Source: Bacteroidaceae bacterium
GTDB taxonomy: Bacteria; Bacteroidota; Bacteroidia; Bacteroidales; Bacteroidaceae
Length of the DNA: 64,000 bases
Assembly (NCBI GenBank): GCA_016291905.1
Contig: JAEEZS010000081.1
Location: 1-64,000, forward strand
Reading direction: 5' to 3'
Position numbers and translations under genes: made by a program. Position 1 is the stretch's first letter, and every line of letters begins with the position of its first letter. This document shows positions 53,250-62,224 of the stretch, one piece after another. The notes under the pieces are model-generated. The model was not told the origin of the DNA and did no database searches. It saw nothing but the letters and a program-made list of their open reading frames with translations.

Positions 53250-54449
53250 ATGCAGAAGAATTATTGGCAGAAGATTTTGGCCATTGCGGTGCTGGTGTGC
53301 GTGGCTATCGTGGCTGCAAAGCAGCTGACTCAAGCTCGTGAGCGACAGATTCCCTTTGTGTATGAACAGGAAAATACGGGCAGCCACTTTGATAAACCTG
53401 TGCTGCCCTCTCCAGAGCAGCTGCCCGTCATCCACGAGTTGCCCGATGCGTTGGAAGGGGTGAAACGTTTTGCCGACTGGGAACGTCGTCGCAACGTCAT
53501 TGCCGCTCAAATACAGCACTATGGGATTGGCGAGAAGCCTGTGGTTAAGCCCGAACAGGTAAAGGCGCGCATGGCAGGCGACACGCTGATTGTCGATGTG
53601 ACGGTGAACGGGCAGACGCTGACGCTTCGTTCAACAATCCATTACCCTCAGACAGGCCATGCGCCTTATGCCCTAATGATTGGTACCAGCATGATTTCCC
53701 TGCCTCACCACCTGTTTGAAGACCGTCCCATCGCCATGATGACTTATCACGAGAAGCAGGTGAACGACTATGGACAGTGGGGCAGGCACCACGAGCGGGG
53801 CGAGCATGATTTCGACCGCCTCTACCCTGCCCTAAAGGACAACGGTGCCTACAGCGAATGGGCGTGGGGACTGAGCCGACTTATTGACGGCCTGCAGCAG
53901 CTGGGACCAGAGGTAACGAAGATTGACATGAGCCATATTGGCGTGACAGGCTGTTCCTACGCGGGAAAGATGGCACTCTATTGCGGCGCGTTCGACGAGC
54001 GAGTAGCGCTGACCATTGCCCAGGAGCCGGGCGGCGGAGGTGCTGCGGCTTGGCGTGCATCGCACGAATCAACGAAGAACGTCGAGGACCTTGATAAAAC
54101 CGACTACCACTGGTTTCTGGAGAGTCAGAAGGAGTATTTCCATGGCGACAGCGTCTATCGCCTGCCCTACGACCAGCACGAACTATGCGCAATGGTTTGT
54201 CCGCGTGCCCTGCTGCTACTGGGGAACCCTGATTACGAATGGCTTGCCGATGAGTCGATGCTCGTTTCGGCACAGGCAGCCTGTAAGGTGTGGGAGCGTT
54301 TTGGCATTGCCGACCGCATGGGCTGGAGCATCGTCGGCGGACACGGTCATTGCCAGTTGCCTGAGAGCCAGTGGCCCGAGGTACAGGCCTTTATCGACAA
54401 GTTCCTTCTGGGCCGCGACGCGGATACGAACAATGTAAGGAAGAACTGA
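53250..54449 (+). CDS. CE15-family glucuronoyl esterase
   Basis: A 399-residue protein with an N-terminal helix (LAIAVLVCVAIVAAKQL) acting as signal peptide or anchor. The alpha/beta hydrolase shows the CE15 nucleophile elbow GVTGCSYAGKMAL (Ser236), RVALTIAQEPGGGGAAAWR and the catalytic His in GGHGHCQLPESQW (His365/367). CE15 enzymes cut the ester between lignin alcohols and 4-O-methylglucuronate of xylan. The motif SYAGK differs slightly from the usual SRNGK. It stands alone, convergent with a small membrane protein gene 9 bp away. Confidence 0.85.
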   Translation: MQKNYWQKILAIAVLVCVAIVAAKQLTQARERQIPFVYEQENTGSHFDKPVLPSPEQLPVIHELPDALEGVKRFADWERRRNVIAAQIQHYGIGEKPVVKPEQVKARMAGDTLIVDVTVNGQTLTLRSTIHYPQTGHAPYALMIGTSMISLPHHLFEDRPIAMMTYHEKQVNDYGQWGRHHERGEHDFDRLYPALKDNGAYSEWAWGLSRLIDGLQQLGPEVTKIDMSHIGVTGCSYAGKMALYCGAFDERVALTIAQEPGGGGAAAWRASHESTKNVEDLDKTDYHWFLESQKEYFHGDSVYRLPYDQHELCAMVCPRALLLLGNPDYEWLADESMLVSAQAACKVWERFGIADRMGWSIVGGHGHCQLPESQWPEVQAFIDKFLLGRDADTNNVRKN

Positions 54450-54457
54450 CTTTCGGC

Positions 54458-54826
54458 CTACTCCCTGAACATGAAGTAGACGGCGGCAATCAGGCAGAGG
54501 AACGCTGCCACGTGGTTCCACTGCAGGTGTTCGCCCTTGAACATGAACGTTATCATCACCGTGAAAACGGTGAGCGAGATAACCTCCTGCATGATTTTCA
54601 ACTGGAAGAGCGAGAACGGCCCGCCATTGATGGAAGAGCCCATGCGGTTGGCCGGTACCATGAAGAAATACTCTATCAGCGCCACGCCCCACGATGCCAG
54701 GATGATGAGAATCAACGGCCAGTTGTTGATGATGTTCATCTCCTGCAACTTCAGATTACCATACCACGCCAACGTCATGAAGATGTTGGAAATAATCAAC
54801 AAAACAATAGTCCAAAATGCTGTCAT
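54458..54826 (-). CDS. DUF486 small multidrug-like membrane protein
   Basis: A 122-residue protein with four transmembrane helices (IVLLIISNIFMTLAWYGNL, PLILIILASWGVALIEYFF and two more) and the phrase VPANRMGSSINGGPFSLFQLK, typical of the DUF486/DMT-related family. It is an inner-membrane protein, probably a small transporter; the substrate is unknown. Its promoter is at 54898-54928. Confidence 0.88.
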   Translation of the reverse strand: MTAFWTIVLLIISNIFMTLAWYGNLKLQEMNIINNWPLILIILASWGVALIEYFFMVPANRMGSSINGGPFSLFQLKIMQEVISLTVFTVMITFMFKGEHLQWNHVAAFLCLIAAVYFMFRE

Positions 54827-54897
54827 ATAGGTCTATAGATAAATTCCGTTAAACTTGTTTATAATGCCTGCTCGTGCAATTATTTCGAAATCGGGCG

Positions 54898-54928
54898 CAA
54901 AATTACAAACAAATTGCCGCACCACAAA
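54898..54928 (-). promoter_or_regulatory. Promoter of the DUF486 gene
   Basis: Minus strand: TTTG (54925-54928), 19 bp, TAATTTTG (54898-54905), 72 bp before the start codon. Confidence 0.65.
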
Positions 54929-55040
54929 ACATCTCACTTCAAAAAACAATCTTTACTACACCACCTATAGCTATAACACCTATTTCGACCACGTTCGCGT
55001 CTATCAACGCAGGGACAAATTGGCATCCTTCGTCGTGCCA

Positions 55041-55271
55041 GTGACTCAGATATCAGATATCAGTTTTCTCATGAGCAGCATCACACCCCTTAAATAAAAC
55101 TTTTATTATATATAATTATAATATAATTATATATAATAAATTAATTATAGTATTAGTTAATTACTTTCTATCGGCTATTGCTTACAATCGCTAACCAGCA
55201 ACCCCCAAATTGCTAACTGCTGCCCCCTACACCCTATTCAATAGAAAACTGATATCTGATATCTGAGTCAC
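55041..55271. repeat. Inverted-repeat/AT-core element 2
   Basis: Perfect 28-bp arms at 55041-55068 and 55244-55271 (the first begins GTGACTCAGATATCAGATAT) enclose 175 bp. Near the centre a 37-bp AT-only palindrome (55103-55139, 18-bp arms around one base) is nested inside. Each arm repeats GATATC-type words. Architecture parallels 28474-28637 although arm sequences differ. Confidence 0.85.
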
Positions 55272-55285
55272 ACACGCGGTTTTTC

Positions 55286-55355
55286 CAGTGGGCTGGCGGC
55301 ACGACGCAGTGGGCTGCGGATTTATTCCAGTGGGCTGGCGCCGTAGCGCGGTCAG
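55286..55355. repeat. 21-bp tandem repeat, locus 4
   Basis: Units start at 55286, 55307 and 55328 (CAGTGGGCTG each time), with a partial fourth at 55349. The unit CAGTGGGCTGCGGATTTATTC matches the minus strand of the array at 13051-13107. The array starts 15 bp after the arm of the inverted-repeat element, following GCGGTTTTTC. Confidence 0.8.
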
Positions 55356-55492
55356 TTCATAGTTCATAATTCATAGTTCACAGTTAAATCGGCGCGAGAG
55401 GGGATTCTCGCTGCCATCGTCCCTAAAGCCGAATGAAATGTATTATCTTTGCAGCGGAATTGAGATTTCAGGCGTTCTTTGAAATAGTGTTT

Positions 55493-57103
55493 TTATTGCC
55501 AAATGGATTGTGGTTCGAAGACCTCAAGACGACTAATCTGGAACTGGTTGCCGTGGAACTGGTAGCCGTCGCTGTTGCGGCTTCGCACGTCGCGCTGGAA
55601 GGAGTAGCTGAAGGCTCCCCCATCGACATAGCCTTCCACGATGGTCTTGTCGATATAAAGGTCGAGTTCAACGTCCATGCTGCCAGGGGTGAAGGGATTG
55701 GCGTAGAACTCGCCCTGGAGGCGGTTGCCGTTCATGTCGTAGTCGAACAGGCGCTGCCCGCGATAGCGTAGCGAGACGTCCGTAGCATAGGTGAGGTGGA
55801 GGGTGGCCTTGATGCGCAGGCAGTCGTTGCCGTTCCAGGGGAGGAGCAGGGTGTTGGCCTCGTCGGCAGTAACGTCGCGCACATCGAGCACGCGCTTGAA
55901 CAGGCGTTCGCACTCGGCTGCGGGGAAACTATAGAGGCGCAGTCCCTGCGGGGTAGGACGCAGCGTCTGCTCCTGGGGAAGCAACATGCAGCCGTTGAAG
56001 GGCATATCGGGGAACGAAATGCGCCCCCACGCCATCTTGACGACACGCCCACCAGGCATCTGGTTAAAGCACTGGGCGGCATAGGCCGAGCCGTTCAGGT
56101 TCATCTGCTTGGGGCCAGAGGGGGTGAAGGTATAGCCGTCGAACTGCCCCACCATGTAGGTGCCCGAGGCGCCCCACATGACCCACGCGTCGCCCAGCTG
56201 AATCAGTTCAGGGCACTCCCAAAAGCCAGTGAGGTGGCTCTGCGGCGTCCAGTCGGTGAGGTTTGTGGAGGTGTAGATGGTGTGTCCGTCGCGCTCGTTG
56301 AGCGCCAGCACCCAGTGTCCGTCGTCACCGCCGTAGCGGAAGAGCTTCGGGTCGCGTGTGTCGTGGCTCTGCCAGCGCAGGTGCGAGTCGATGACGGGGT
56401 TGCCGGCATGCTTGGTGAAGGAGCGTCCGCCATCGGTGCTGACAGCCATACACTGGCGCTGGGCCTCAGGGCTGTCAGCGGTGTAGAAGACAATCATCTT
56501 CGCGCCGTCCATCCAGGCTGAGCCGGAGAAGATGGTGCCGAGGTCGTCGGGGTGGAGGGCATCGGGCAGCTCGTCCCAGTGAAGGAGGTCGTGCGACACG
56601 GCGTGCCCCCAGTGCATGTTCTCCCACTCGCGTTCGAAGGGGTTGTGTTGGTAGAACATGTGGTACTCGTCGCGCGTGGCATCATAGACCAGACCGTTGG
56701 GATCGTTCATCCATCCGCGGCGCGTGGTAAAGTGATACTGAGGGCGGTAGGCCTCGTGATAGAGCGCTGCCTCGCCAGGGAAAGTGTCGGCCTGATAGAC
56801 GCGTTGGAGAGCCTCGTCGCTACCGTCGAAGGAAAGTATTAACGTCTTGCCTTTCAGGTCGCTGACGTCCTGAAACACCCAGTAGTCGGGTTCGCCCTCC
56901 GTCAAGCGGACGACGGAGCGGCAGTAGGGCACGTCGGCCTTCCGCCCCTTCACACGGATGTGGAGCGTCTTCCGCTCAGCCTGATGCGAGATAGGGAAGT
57001 TCAGGTAGCGGCAACTGATTTTCAGTTTTATTTCGGCAGCATGGGTGGGCAGTACTCCCAGACATGCTACGAGCAAAAGGGCGCGGAGGAGCATCTTCTT
57101 CAT
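55493..57103 (-). CDS. GH32 fructanase
   Basis: A 536-residue exported enzyme (signal peptide ending THAAE; the ATG at 57103 is preferred to the longer frame starting at 57220, which crosses the promoter). An N-terminal beta domain of about 100 residues precedes the five-bladed propeller with the GH32 nucleophile Asp134 in WMNDPNG, RDPKLF with the transition-state Asp, and the acid/base Glu in GFWECPELI. The C-terminal beta-sandwich ends in YIDKTIVEGYVDGGAFSYS. It would release fructose from levan, inulin or sucrose. No SusC/D genes lie next to it. The stop is followed by the repeat-rich spacer. Confidence 0.93.
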   Translation of the reverse strand: MKKMLLRALLLVACLGVLPTHAAEIKLKISCRYLNFPISHQAERKTLHIRVKGRKADVPYCRSVVRLTEGEPDYWVFQDVSDLKGKTLILSFDGSDEALQRVYQADTFPGEAALYHEAYRPQYHFTTRRGWMNDPNGLVYDATRDEYHMFYQHNPFEREWENMHWGHAVSHDLLHWDELPDALHPDDLGTIFSGSAWMDGAKMIVFYTADSPEAQRQCMAVSTDGGRSFTKHAGNPVIDSHLRWQSHDTRDPKLFRYGGDDGHWVLALNERDGHTIYTSTNLTDWTPQSHLTGFWECPELIQLGDAWVMWGASGTYMVGQFDGYTFTPSGPKQMNLNGSAYAAQCFNQMPGGRVVKMAWGRISFPDMPFNGCMLLPQEQTLRPTPQGLRLYSFPAAECERLFKRVLDVRDVTADEANTLLLPWNGNDCLRIKATLHLTYATDVSLRYRGQRLFDYDMNGNRLQGEFYANPFTPGSMDVELDLYIDKTIVEGYVDGGAFSYSFQRDVRSRNSDGYQFHGNQFQISRLEVFEPQSIWQ

Positions 57104-57127
57104 AGGAATTGCATGTTGATTCGGGTA

Positions 57128-57158
57128 CAAAAATAAAGGGTTTTTGTGAAAGAAACAA
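57128..57158 (-). promoter_or_regulatory. Promoter of the GH32 gene
   Basis: Minus strand: TTG (57156-57158), 20 bp, TATTTTTG (57128-57135), 24 bp before ATG 57103. Confidence 0.75.
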
Positions 57159-57182
57159 CGTAAGGCGGTTTTTTGTGATAAA

Positions 57183-57224
57183 TCGCTTGCACATTTCGGA
57201 GGAAATGCGGAAATTTGCAAGCGA
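57183..57224. promoter_or_regulatory. Nested inverted repeat ahead of the M60 gene
   Basis: TCGCTTGCA (57183-57191) pairs with TGCAAGCGA (57216-57224), and CATTTC/GAAATG lies inside. A T run follows on the plus strand. It lies between the divergent GH32 and M60 genes and could be an operator or a leader hairpin. No standard -7 box for the M60 gene was seen. Confidence 0.35.
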
Positions 57225-57243
57225 CTTTTTTATCTGAAATCAA

Positions 57244-60200
57244 ATGAAACAAAAATACTCTGCTATGCAAAAGAAAATCTACCATGTACTCGTTGGGGCG
57301 CTGACGTTAGCGCTCGTGTGTAGTAAACCTGCCAGTGTCTGGGCCGAGACGGTGGTTGACGTTGTGAGGGCTGGTACGCTCTCTTCGGTGCTGAAAGAGA
57401 CTGACCCCCAGCTGAAGATAACGGGCAAAATCAACGGCACGGATGCGAAGTACCTGCGCGGCCTAGTGGTCGATGGCAAGGTGACTTCGCTCGACCTCAG
57501 CGAGGTGCGCATCGTCAGCGGCGGTACAGCCTATTACGAGAGCTACAAGACAGAGAACGACGTCCTCGGCGAGAAGATGTTCACCGAGTGCGAAAAGCTG
57601 CGCTACGTCGTCCTGCCTAAGACCATCACAGCCATCGGCAGCTGTGCCTTCTCGAACTCGGGCCTGAAGAAAATCGACATCCCCAACAGCGTGTCGCGTT
57701 TGGGCGGCGATGCCTTTGCTTATTGTGGCTCGCTTGACACCGTCGTCATCGGCAGCCGTGTGGCAAAGCTTGACCAAGGCGTTTTCTACAGCTCATCGGT
57801 CAAGCGCGCCTTCGTAAAACCCATGTCGCCCCCCTCTACCCCAGCCTATCTCTTCTCGTCAAAACCTGTCATCCGCGTCTATTCCAATGTGCTCAACGAC
57901 TATAAGCAGTCAAGCTGGAAGGAGTACGGCACCATCGTAGGCAAGCTTGAGGACTACTTCCCCATGGAAGCCGACTCGAGTGCCATTGTCAACGAACTGC
58001 GCAGCACATGGTTCGAGGATGCCGCCTGTACGGAGTTGAAGGCTGAGTATCGCGGCATGACCGACGAGGAACTCACTGCGGCTATGACCGAAGGCGGTAT
58101 GCCTGCCTTTATGGCTGCCATTGCCGTCAAGCTGAAGAACGACGACTGGACAGGCTACGAAAAGGACTTCCGCATCCACAGCTACAACGCCTACAGCGAC
58201 GCTAACTACTGGAACGATAAGATGGGCAGCAGCGGCGGCTCGTTCATGGGTAACCCCACCGGCATCTACACCAAGGGCCTCGAACCACTCTACGTCTTTG
58301 TTGATGAAGATGTGGCCGACGACGCCACCCTCTACATTGCCGGTTGTGTGGGCAACGACCTCATCTCCAAGGCACAGACCGGACGCCGGCTCAAGAAGGG
58401 CTTGAACATCATCGATGGCACCACTAACGCGCTCTACTACATTGTTTACACGGCGGATACGCGCGCGATGACCAAGACCCTTGCCGAGTGGCCCGACATC
58501 AAGATCCACATCGAGGGCGGCACCGTCAACGGCTACTACGACGTGGCACGCCATAGCGACAAGGACTATCGCGCCCTCCTCACCCGTGCCACCCACGAAC
58601 TCTTCACCATCAAGGGCGGCGAGGCGCTGTTCAACTTCAAGAAAACCACCTACAAGACCGTCTGGCCAACGACGATAGACAAGAGTATCTGCTGGTTCGA
58701 CAGCCTCACAGTATGGCAGAAAGAGCTGATGGGGTTCTGCGTCTCCGTTGCCACGGGCCAGCGCGCCATGGCACCCTTCTGCCTGACAGGCGGCGAGTCC
58801 ATCTTCCCCATCTACTACAACAACCCCAATTTCGCCATCGAGGGTAAGGAGGGCGATGCAGGCTATGCCAACTCCACCCCCTACCGCACCTCATACAACT
58901 CCGTCGACTGCATCCGCAACTCCTTCGATGTCAGCCGCTGGGAGATGGACGACTGGTGCGCAGGCCACGAGTGCGGACACAACAACCAACACTTTATCAA
59001 TCTCGAAGGCGGCACGGAGGTGTCCAACAACCTCTTTGCTAACGTTGTACGATACCTTGACGGACTTGTCACCTCGCAGGGATCGCCCCTCTCGACCGTC
59101 ATGGACGAGTATGCCCACCGTGTGCCCTACTTCGTACGCGATGTGGACAGCCAGTTGCGCATGTACTACCAGCTCTACCTCTACTACCATCAGGCACAGA
59201 AGAACACGGCCTTCTACCCCACCCTCTTTGCCGAGTTTCGCAAGGATCCCATGACGCTGTGGTCGAACTCCAACAACAGCTCGCTAAAGTTCGTGCGCAA
59301 GGTGTGCGAGATTGTGCAAGAGGACCTCACCGACTTCTTCACCGCCTGGGGTTTCTTTGAACCTTTCACCAACATGAGCATCGAGGACTACGGCGCCCAC
59401 ACCATGACGGTACGTCAGCGCGACATCGACCGCACGCTTGAGGAGATCTCCAAATACCCCACGAAAAACCGCACCCTTCTCTTTGTCGAGGATCGTGCCG
59501 ACTATGTGCTGACTACCGACTTCCTGACAACAGCCGGCAAGCATCGGCGCGACTCGGAAAAGGTGGGTCAGTGTGGCGACCTGGGGCAGTTTACTGCATA
59601 CCTCCCTGGCGGCTCAACATCAGCAGAGTATGTCTATTACCAGGCCGACTCGCTCTACGCCATGGAGGGCACGGGTGGCGTAGGCTTTCTGGTCCTCGAC
59701 AGCGAGGGTAAGATGCTCACGGCTGCCAACGCTCTCACCTTCTGCATCCCCTCCAACGTGGGCAATGCGTTCACCCTCTACGCTGTTGATGCCGACGGCA
59801 CCATGCACGAAACGTCCTACGCTGGCTCGGGCTTCGACAACATCTGCCTCGAAACTGCCGGCACGCTGGCCGACTCGCTGGCTGCCAAGGTTATCAATGC
59901 CACCATCAGCGGCCCCATCAACGGTACGGACTTCAAGTATATGCGCCAGCTCAATGCCAAGGGCCATCTGGTGGCTATCGACCTCACCGATGCTAAGGTG
60001 GTATCAGGCGGCGATGCGTACTACGAGAGTTTCCGTACGGCTGCTAATGCGATAGACGAAAAACTCTTCCATGGCTGCCTGAAGCTCACCCACATTCGCC
60101 TGCCTGAGAGCACGACAAAGATTGCCTCCAACGCTTTCTCCAATTCAGGCCTGAAGGGAGTTGTCATCCCTGATGCTGTCACTTCGGTGGGTGGCGATGC

Positions 60201-60588
60201 CTTTGCCTACTGCAAGCAGCTTAATACCGTCACCGTCGGCGAGAAAGTAAGGTCGATGTCGCAGGGCGTCTTCTACAGTTCGGCAGTCCAGCATGCCTAT
60301 GTGAAGCCTCTCACGCCTCCCTCCGTCAGCTCATACCTCTTCTCCAGCAACCCTGTCATCCACGTCTATGCCAGCGCCCTTTCGGCTTACAAGGCTTCTG
60401 CCTGGGCCGAATATGGCACGCTAGTGGGCGACCTTGAAGACCACCTTGCCATTGACGTCATCCCTGCCGACGACGAGGCTACGACCGAAGCCGATGCTCC
60501 CGTCTTTGACCTGCAAGGCCGTAGGGTAACAGAGCTCCAGTCTGCTACGCTCTACATCCGTAACGGCAAGAAATTCCTTGTTAAATAA
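57244..60588 (+). CDS. M60-type metallopeptidase with BspA-like repeats at both ends
   Basis: A 1114-residue secreted protein. After the signal peptide (to about 34) comes a BspA-type leucine-rich-repeat module (about 55-240), then a long central part with a zinc site HECGH (His575, Glu576, His579) as in M60/enhancin-like mucin peptidases, a C-terminal domain, and a second BspA-like module (about 895-1075) clearly homologous to the first (both contain SNAFSNSGLK or CAFSNSGLK and VFYSS). The end carries the secreted-protein tail (VFDLQGRRV...YIRNGKKFLVK). It probably acts on host or dietary glycoproteins at the cell surface. An alternative ATG is at 57265. Confidence 0.85.
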   Translation: MKQKYSAMQKKIYHVLVGALTLALVCSKPASVWAETVVDVVRAGTLSSVLKETDPQLKITGKINGTDAKYLRGLVVDGKVTSLDLSEVRIVSGGTAYYESYKTENDVLGEKMFTECEKLRYVVLPKTITAIGSCAFSNSGLKKIDIPNSVSRLGGDAFAYCGSLDTVVIGSRVAKLDQGVFYSSSVKRAFVKPMSPPSTPAYLFSSKPVIRVYSNVLNDYKQSSWKEYGTIVGKLEDYFPMEADSSAIVNELRSTWFEDAACTELKAEYRGMTDEELTAAMTEGGMPAFMAAIAVKLKNDDWTGYEKDFRIHSYNAYSDANYWNDKMGSSGGSFMGNPTGIYTKGLEPLYVFVDEDVADDATLYIAGCVGNDLISKAQTGRRLKKGLNIIDGTTNALYYIVYTADTRAMTKTLAEWPDIKIHIEGGTVNGYYDVARHSDKDYRALLTRATHELFTIKGGEALFNFKKTTYKTVWPTTIDKSICWFDSLTVWQKELMGFCVSVATGQRAMAPFCLTGGESIFPIYYNNPNFAIEGKEGDAGYANSTPYRTSYNSVDCIRNSFDVSRWEMDDWCAGHECGHNNQHFINLEGGTEVSNNLFANVVRYLDGLVTSQGSPLSTVMDEYAHRVPYFVRDVDSQLRMYYQLYLYYHQAQKNTAFYPTLFAEFRKDPMTLWSNSNNSSLKFVRKVCEIVQEDLTDFFTAWGFFEPFTNMSIEDYGAHTMTVRQRDIDRTLEEISKYPTKNRTLLFVEDRADYVLTTDFLTTAGKHRRDSEKVGQCGDLGQFTAYLPGGSTSAEYVYYQADSLYAMEGTGGVGFLVLDSEGKMLTAANALTFCIPSNVGNAFTLYAVDADGTMHETSYAGSGFDNICLETAGTLADSLAAKVINATISGPINGTDFKYMRQLNAKGHLVAIDLTDAKVVSGGDAYYESFRTAANAIDEKLFHGCLKLTHIRLPESTTKIASNAFSNSGLKGVVIPDAVTSVGGDAFAYCKQLNTVTVGEKVRSMSQGVFYSSAVQHAYVKPLTPPSVSSYLFSSNPVIHVYASALSAYKASAWAEYGTLVGDLEDHLAIDVIPADDEATTEADAPVFDLQGRRVTELQSATLYIRNGKKFLVK

Positions 60589-60595
60589 GCGCGCC

Positions 60596-61141
60596 ATGAT
60601 AGACCAGATAATTGCTTACAACAAAACGTTCGTGGCTTCGAAAGGCTACGAGAAGTATGTGACGGACAAGTACCCTGACAAAAAGCTGGCTGTGCTATCG
60701 TGCATGGACACGCGTCTGACGGAACTGCTCCCAGCGGCGCTTGGCTTGAAGAACGGCGACGCCAAGATTATCAAGAACGCCGGAGGTCTGGTGATTTCGC
60801 CCTTTGACTCGGCCATGCGCAGTCTCCTTGTGGCTATCTACGAGTTGGGCGTGGAGGAGATAATGGTGGTTGCCCACTCGCAGTGCGGCGCCTGCCACAT
60901 GAGCTATGAGCATTTCTACCCCGAGATGAAGGCTCGCGGCGTGACGGACGAGACGCTCGACACCATCCGCAAATGCGGCATCGACCTGACTCATTGGCTG
61001 GAGGGCTTCAAGGATACACCTGAATCTGTCCGTCGTACTGTCGAAACCATCAAGACGCACCCGCTCGTCCCCAAGGACGTGGTTGTGCGCGGCTTCATCA
61101 TAGACTCCGTCACAGGAGCATTGGAAGAAATAAAGCAATAA
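60596..61141 (+). CDS. Beta-type carbonic anhydrase
   Basis: A 181-residue cytoplasmic enzyme with the zinc ligands Cys36 (CMDTR, with Asp38/Arg40), His94 and Cys97 (HSQCGACHM). It interconverts CO2 and bicarbonate, useful for carboxylating steps of succinate-forming anaerobes. The ATG at 60596 is used; a TTG at 60578 lies inside the preceding gene. It starts 7 bp after the M60 stop and is followed two bases later by a TlpA-like gene. Confidence 0.92.
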   Translation: MIDQIIAYNKTFVASKGYEKYVTDKYPDKKLAVLSCMDTRLTELLPAALGLKNGDAKIIKNAGGLVISPFDSAMRSLLVAIYELGVEEIMVVAHSQCGACHMSYEHFYPEMKARGVTDETLDTIRKCGIDLTHWLEGFKDTPESVRRTVETIKTHPLVPKDVVVRGFIIDSVTGALEEIKQ

Positions 61142-61143
61142 CA

Positions 61144-62202
61144 ATGAAAAGGATTATACTTGTTACCAGCCTATTATTGGCAGTAGTAGCTTGCACCAAT
61201 AAAACAGCTGACAAGGGCAACGGCCCTGAATACTGCACTGTCAAAGGTACCGTCAAAGGAGTTAAGGACGGGACACGACTCGTACTATTAGACGCATGGA
61301 ACCACTTCGAAGAAATCTCGACCAGTGTGATTCGCGACGGAGCCTTCGAGTTCCATCCTCGGGCCACTGAACCCACACATGTCTATTTATTTACGAAAGA
61401 CGAACGCCAACTGAAGGACTTCTTTCTGGAGCCAGGGACGATCCTCGTGGAGATAGATGCCGACGATGAGGAGGACTACGCTAACGGAGCTACGGGTACG
61501 CCTCAAAACGACCTCCAACGAAAGAGAAAGCATCTCCTTGAAAACGGCGATGAAGATGCAGCTGACGCGCTTATGAACGAGGTGCTCAATGCAAAACAGA
61601 CAGGAACGCTGGCATTATATTATGCGCAGAACGTGTGCAAATCCTCCACTCGGTCTCTGGACGTACTCGACAGGCTGGCACCCGATCTGGCAAAAAAACC
61701 TATTGTCGCTGAATTAAGGGAGGAACTGACACGCCGCGTAAAAACGGAACCAAGAGAGGAAGGTAGTGACTACATCCCGTTGTTCATCGACATGGAATAC
61801 CCTAATGTCGAAGGACAGCCCGTCAGCCTGAGCTCCGTTGTAAACAATCCTGACAACCGCTATGTCCTTGTGGATTTCTGGGCCACATGGTGTGGGCCGT
61901 GCGTCCGCTCCGTACCCCAGCTGAAGGAACTCTACACAAAATACCACTCGAAGGGTTTAGAGATCTACAGCGTCTCTGAAGATGCTGGGGTAAAGAATTG
62001 GAAGTCGTTTCTTGTAAACCACGGAATGACGTGGATAAATGTGCGTGACGACCATCCAGGGCGTCAAGACAGTAAGGCATGGTATAACTATGCCCTTCAT
62101 GGCATTCCTACAGTAGTGCTGATAGATTGTAAAACCAAAGAAATCATTGGCCGTGGTCATCCTGACGATCTGGAGACGATGCTTGCCGAGATACACTTTT
62201 AA
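61144..62202 (+). CDS. TlpA/DUF4369-type thioredoxin lipoprotein
   Basis: A 352-residue lipoprotein (LLLAVVACTN, Cys near 17). Residues about 30-130 resemble DUF4369, and residues about 225-352 are a thioredoxin-like domain with the redox motif FWATWCGPC and the cis-Pro in HGIPTVVLID. It would act in periplasmic or surface disulfide exchange. It starts two bases after the carbonic anhydrase stop, so the two are co-transcribed. Confidence 0.9.
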   Translation: MKRIILVTSLLLAVVACTNKTADKGNGPEYCTVKGTVKGVKDGTRLVLLDAWNHFEEISTSVIRDGAFEFHPRATEPTHVYLFTKDERQLKDFFLEPGTILVEIDADDEEDYANGATGTPQNDLQRKRKHLLENGDEDAADALMNEVLNAKQTGTLALYYAQNVCKSSTRSLDVLDRLAPDLAKKPIVAELREELTRRVKTEPREEGSDYIPLFIDMEYPNVEGQPVSLSSVVNNPDNRYVLVDFWATWCGPCVRSVPQLKELYTKYHSKGLEIYSVSEDAGVKNWKSFLVNHGMTWINVRDDHPGRQDSKAWYNYALHGIPTVVLIDCKTKEIIGRGHPDDLETMLAEIHF

Positions 62203-62224
62203 TCCTAAATAATACTTTTAAACA

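Larger units (their letters stand above)
54929..55492. other. Intergenic region with inverted repeat and 21-bp array
   Basis: About 560 bp without a credible gene, holding the second inverted-repeat/AT-core element (55041-55271), a 21-bp array (55286-55355) and a heptamer-like stretch (AGTTCATAATTCATAGTTC, about 55354-55385). Its make-up matches that of 28286-29108. Confidence 0.65.
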
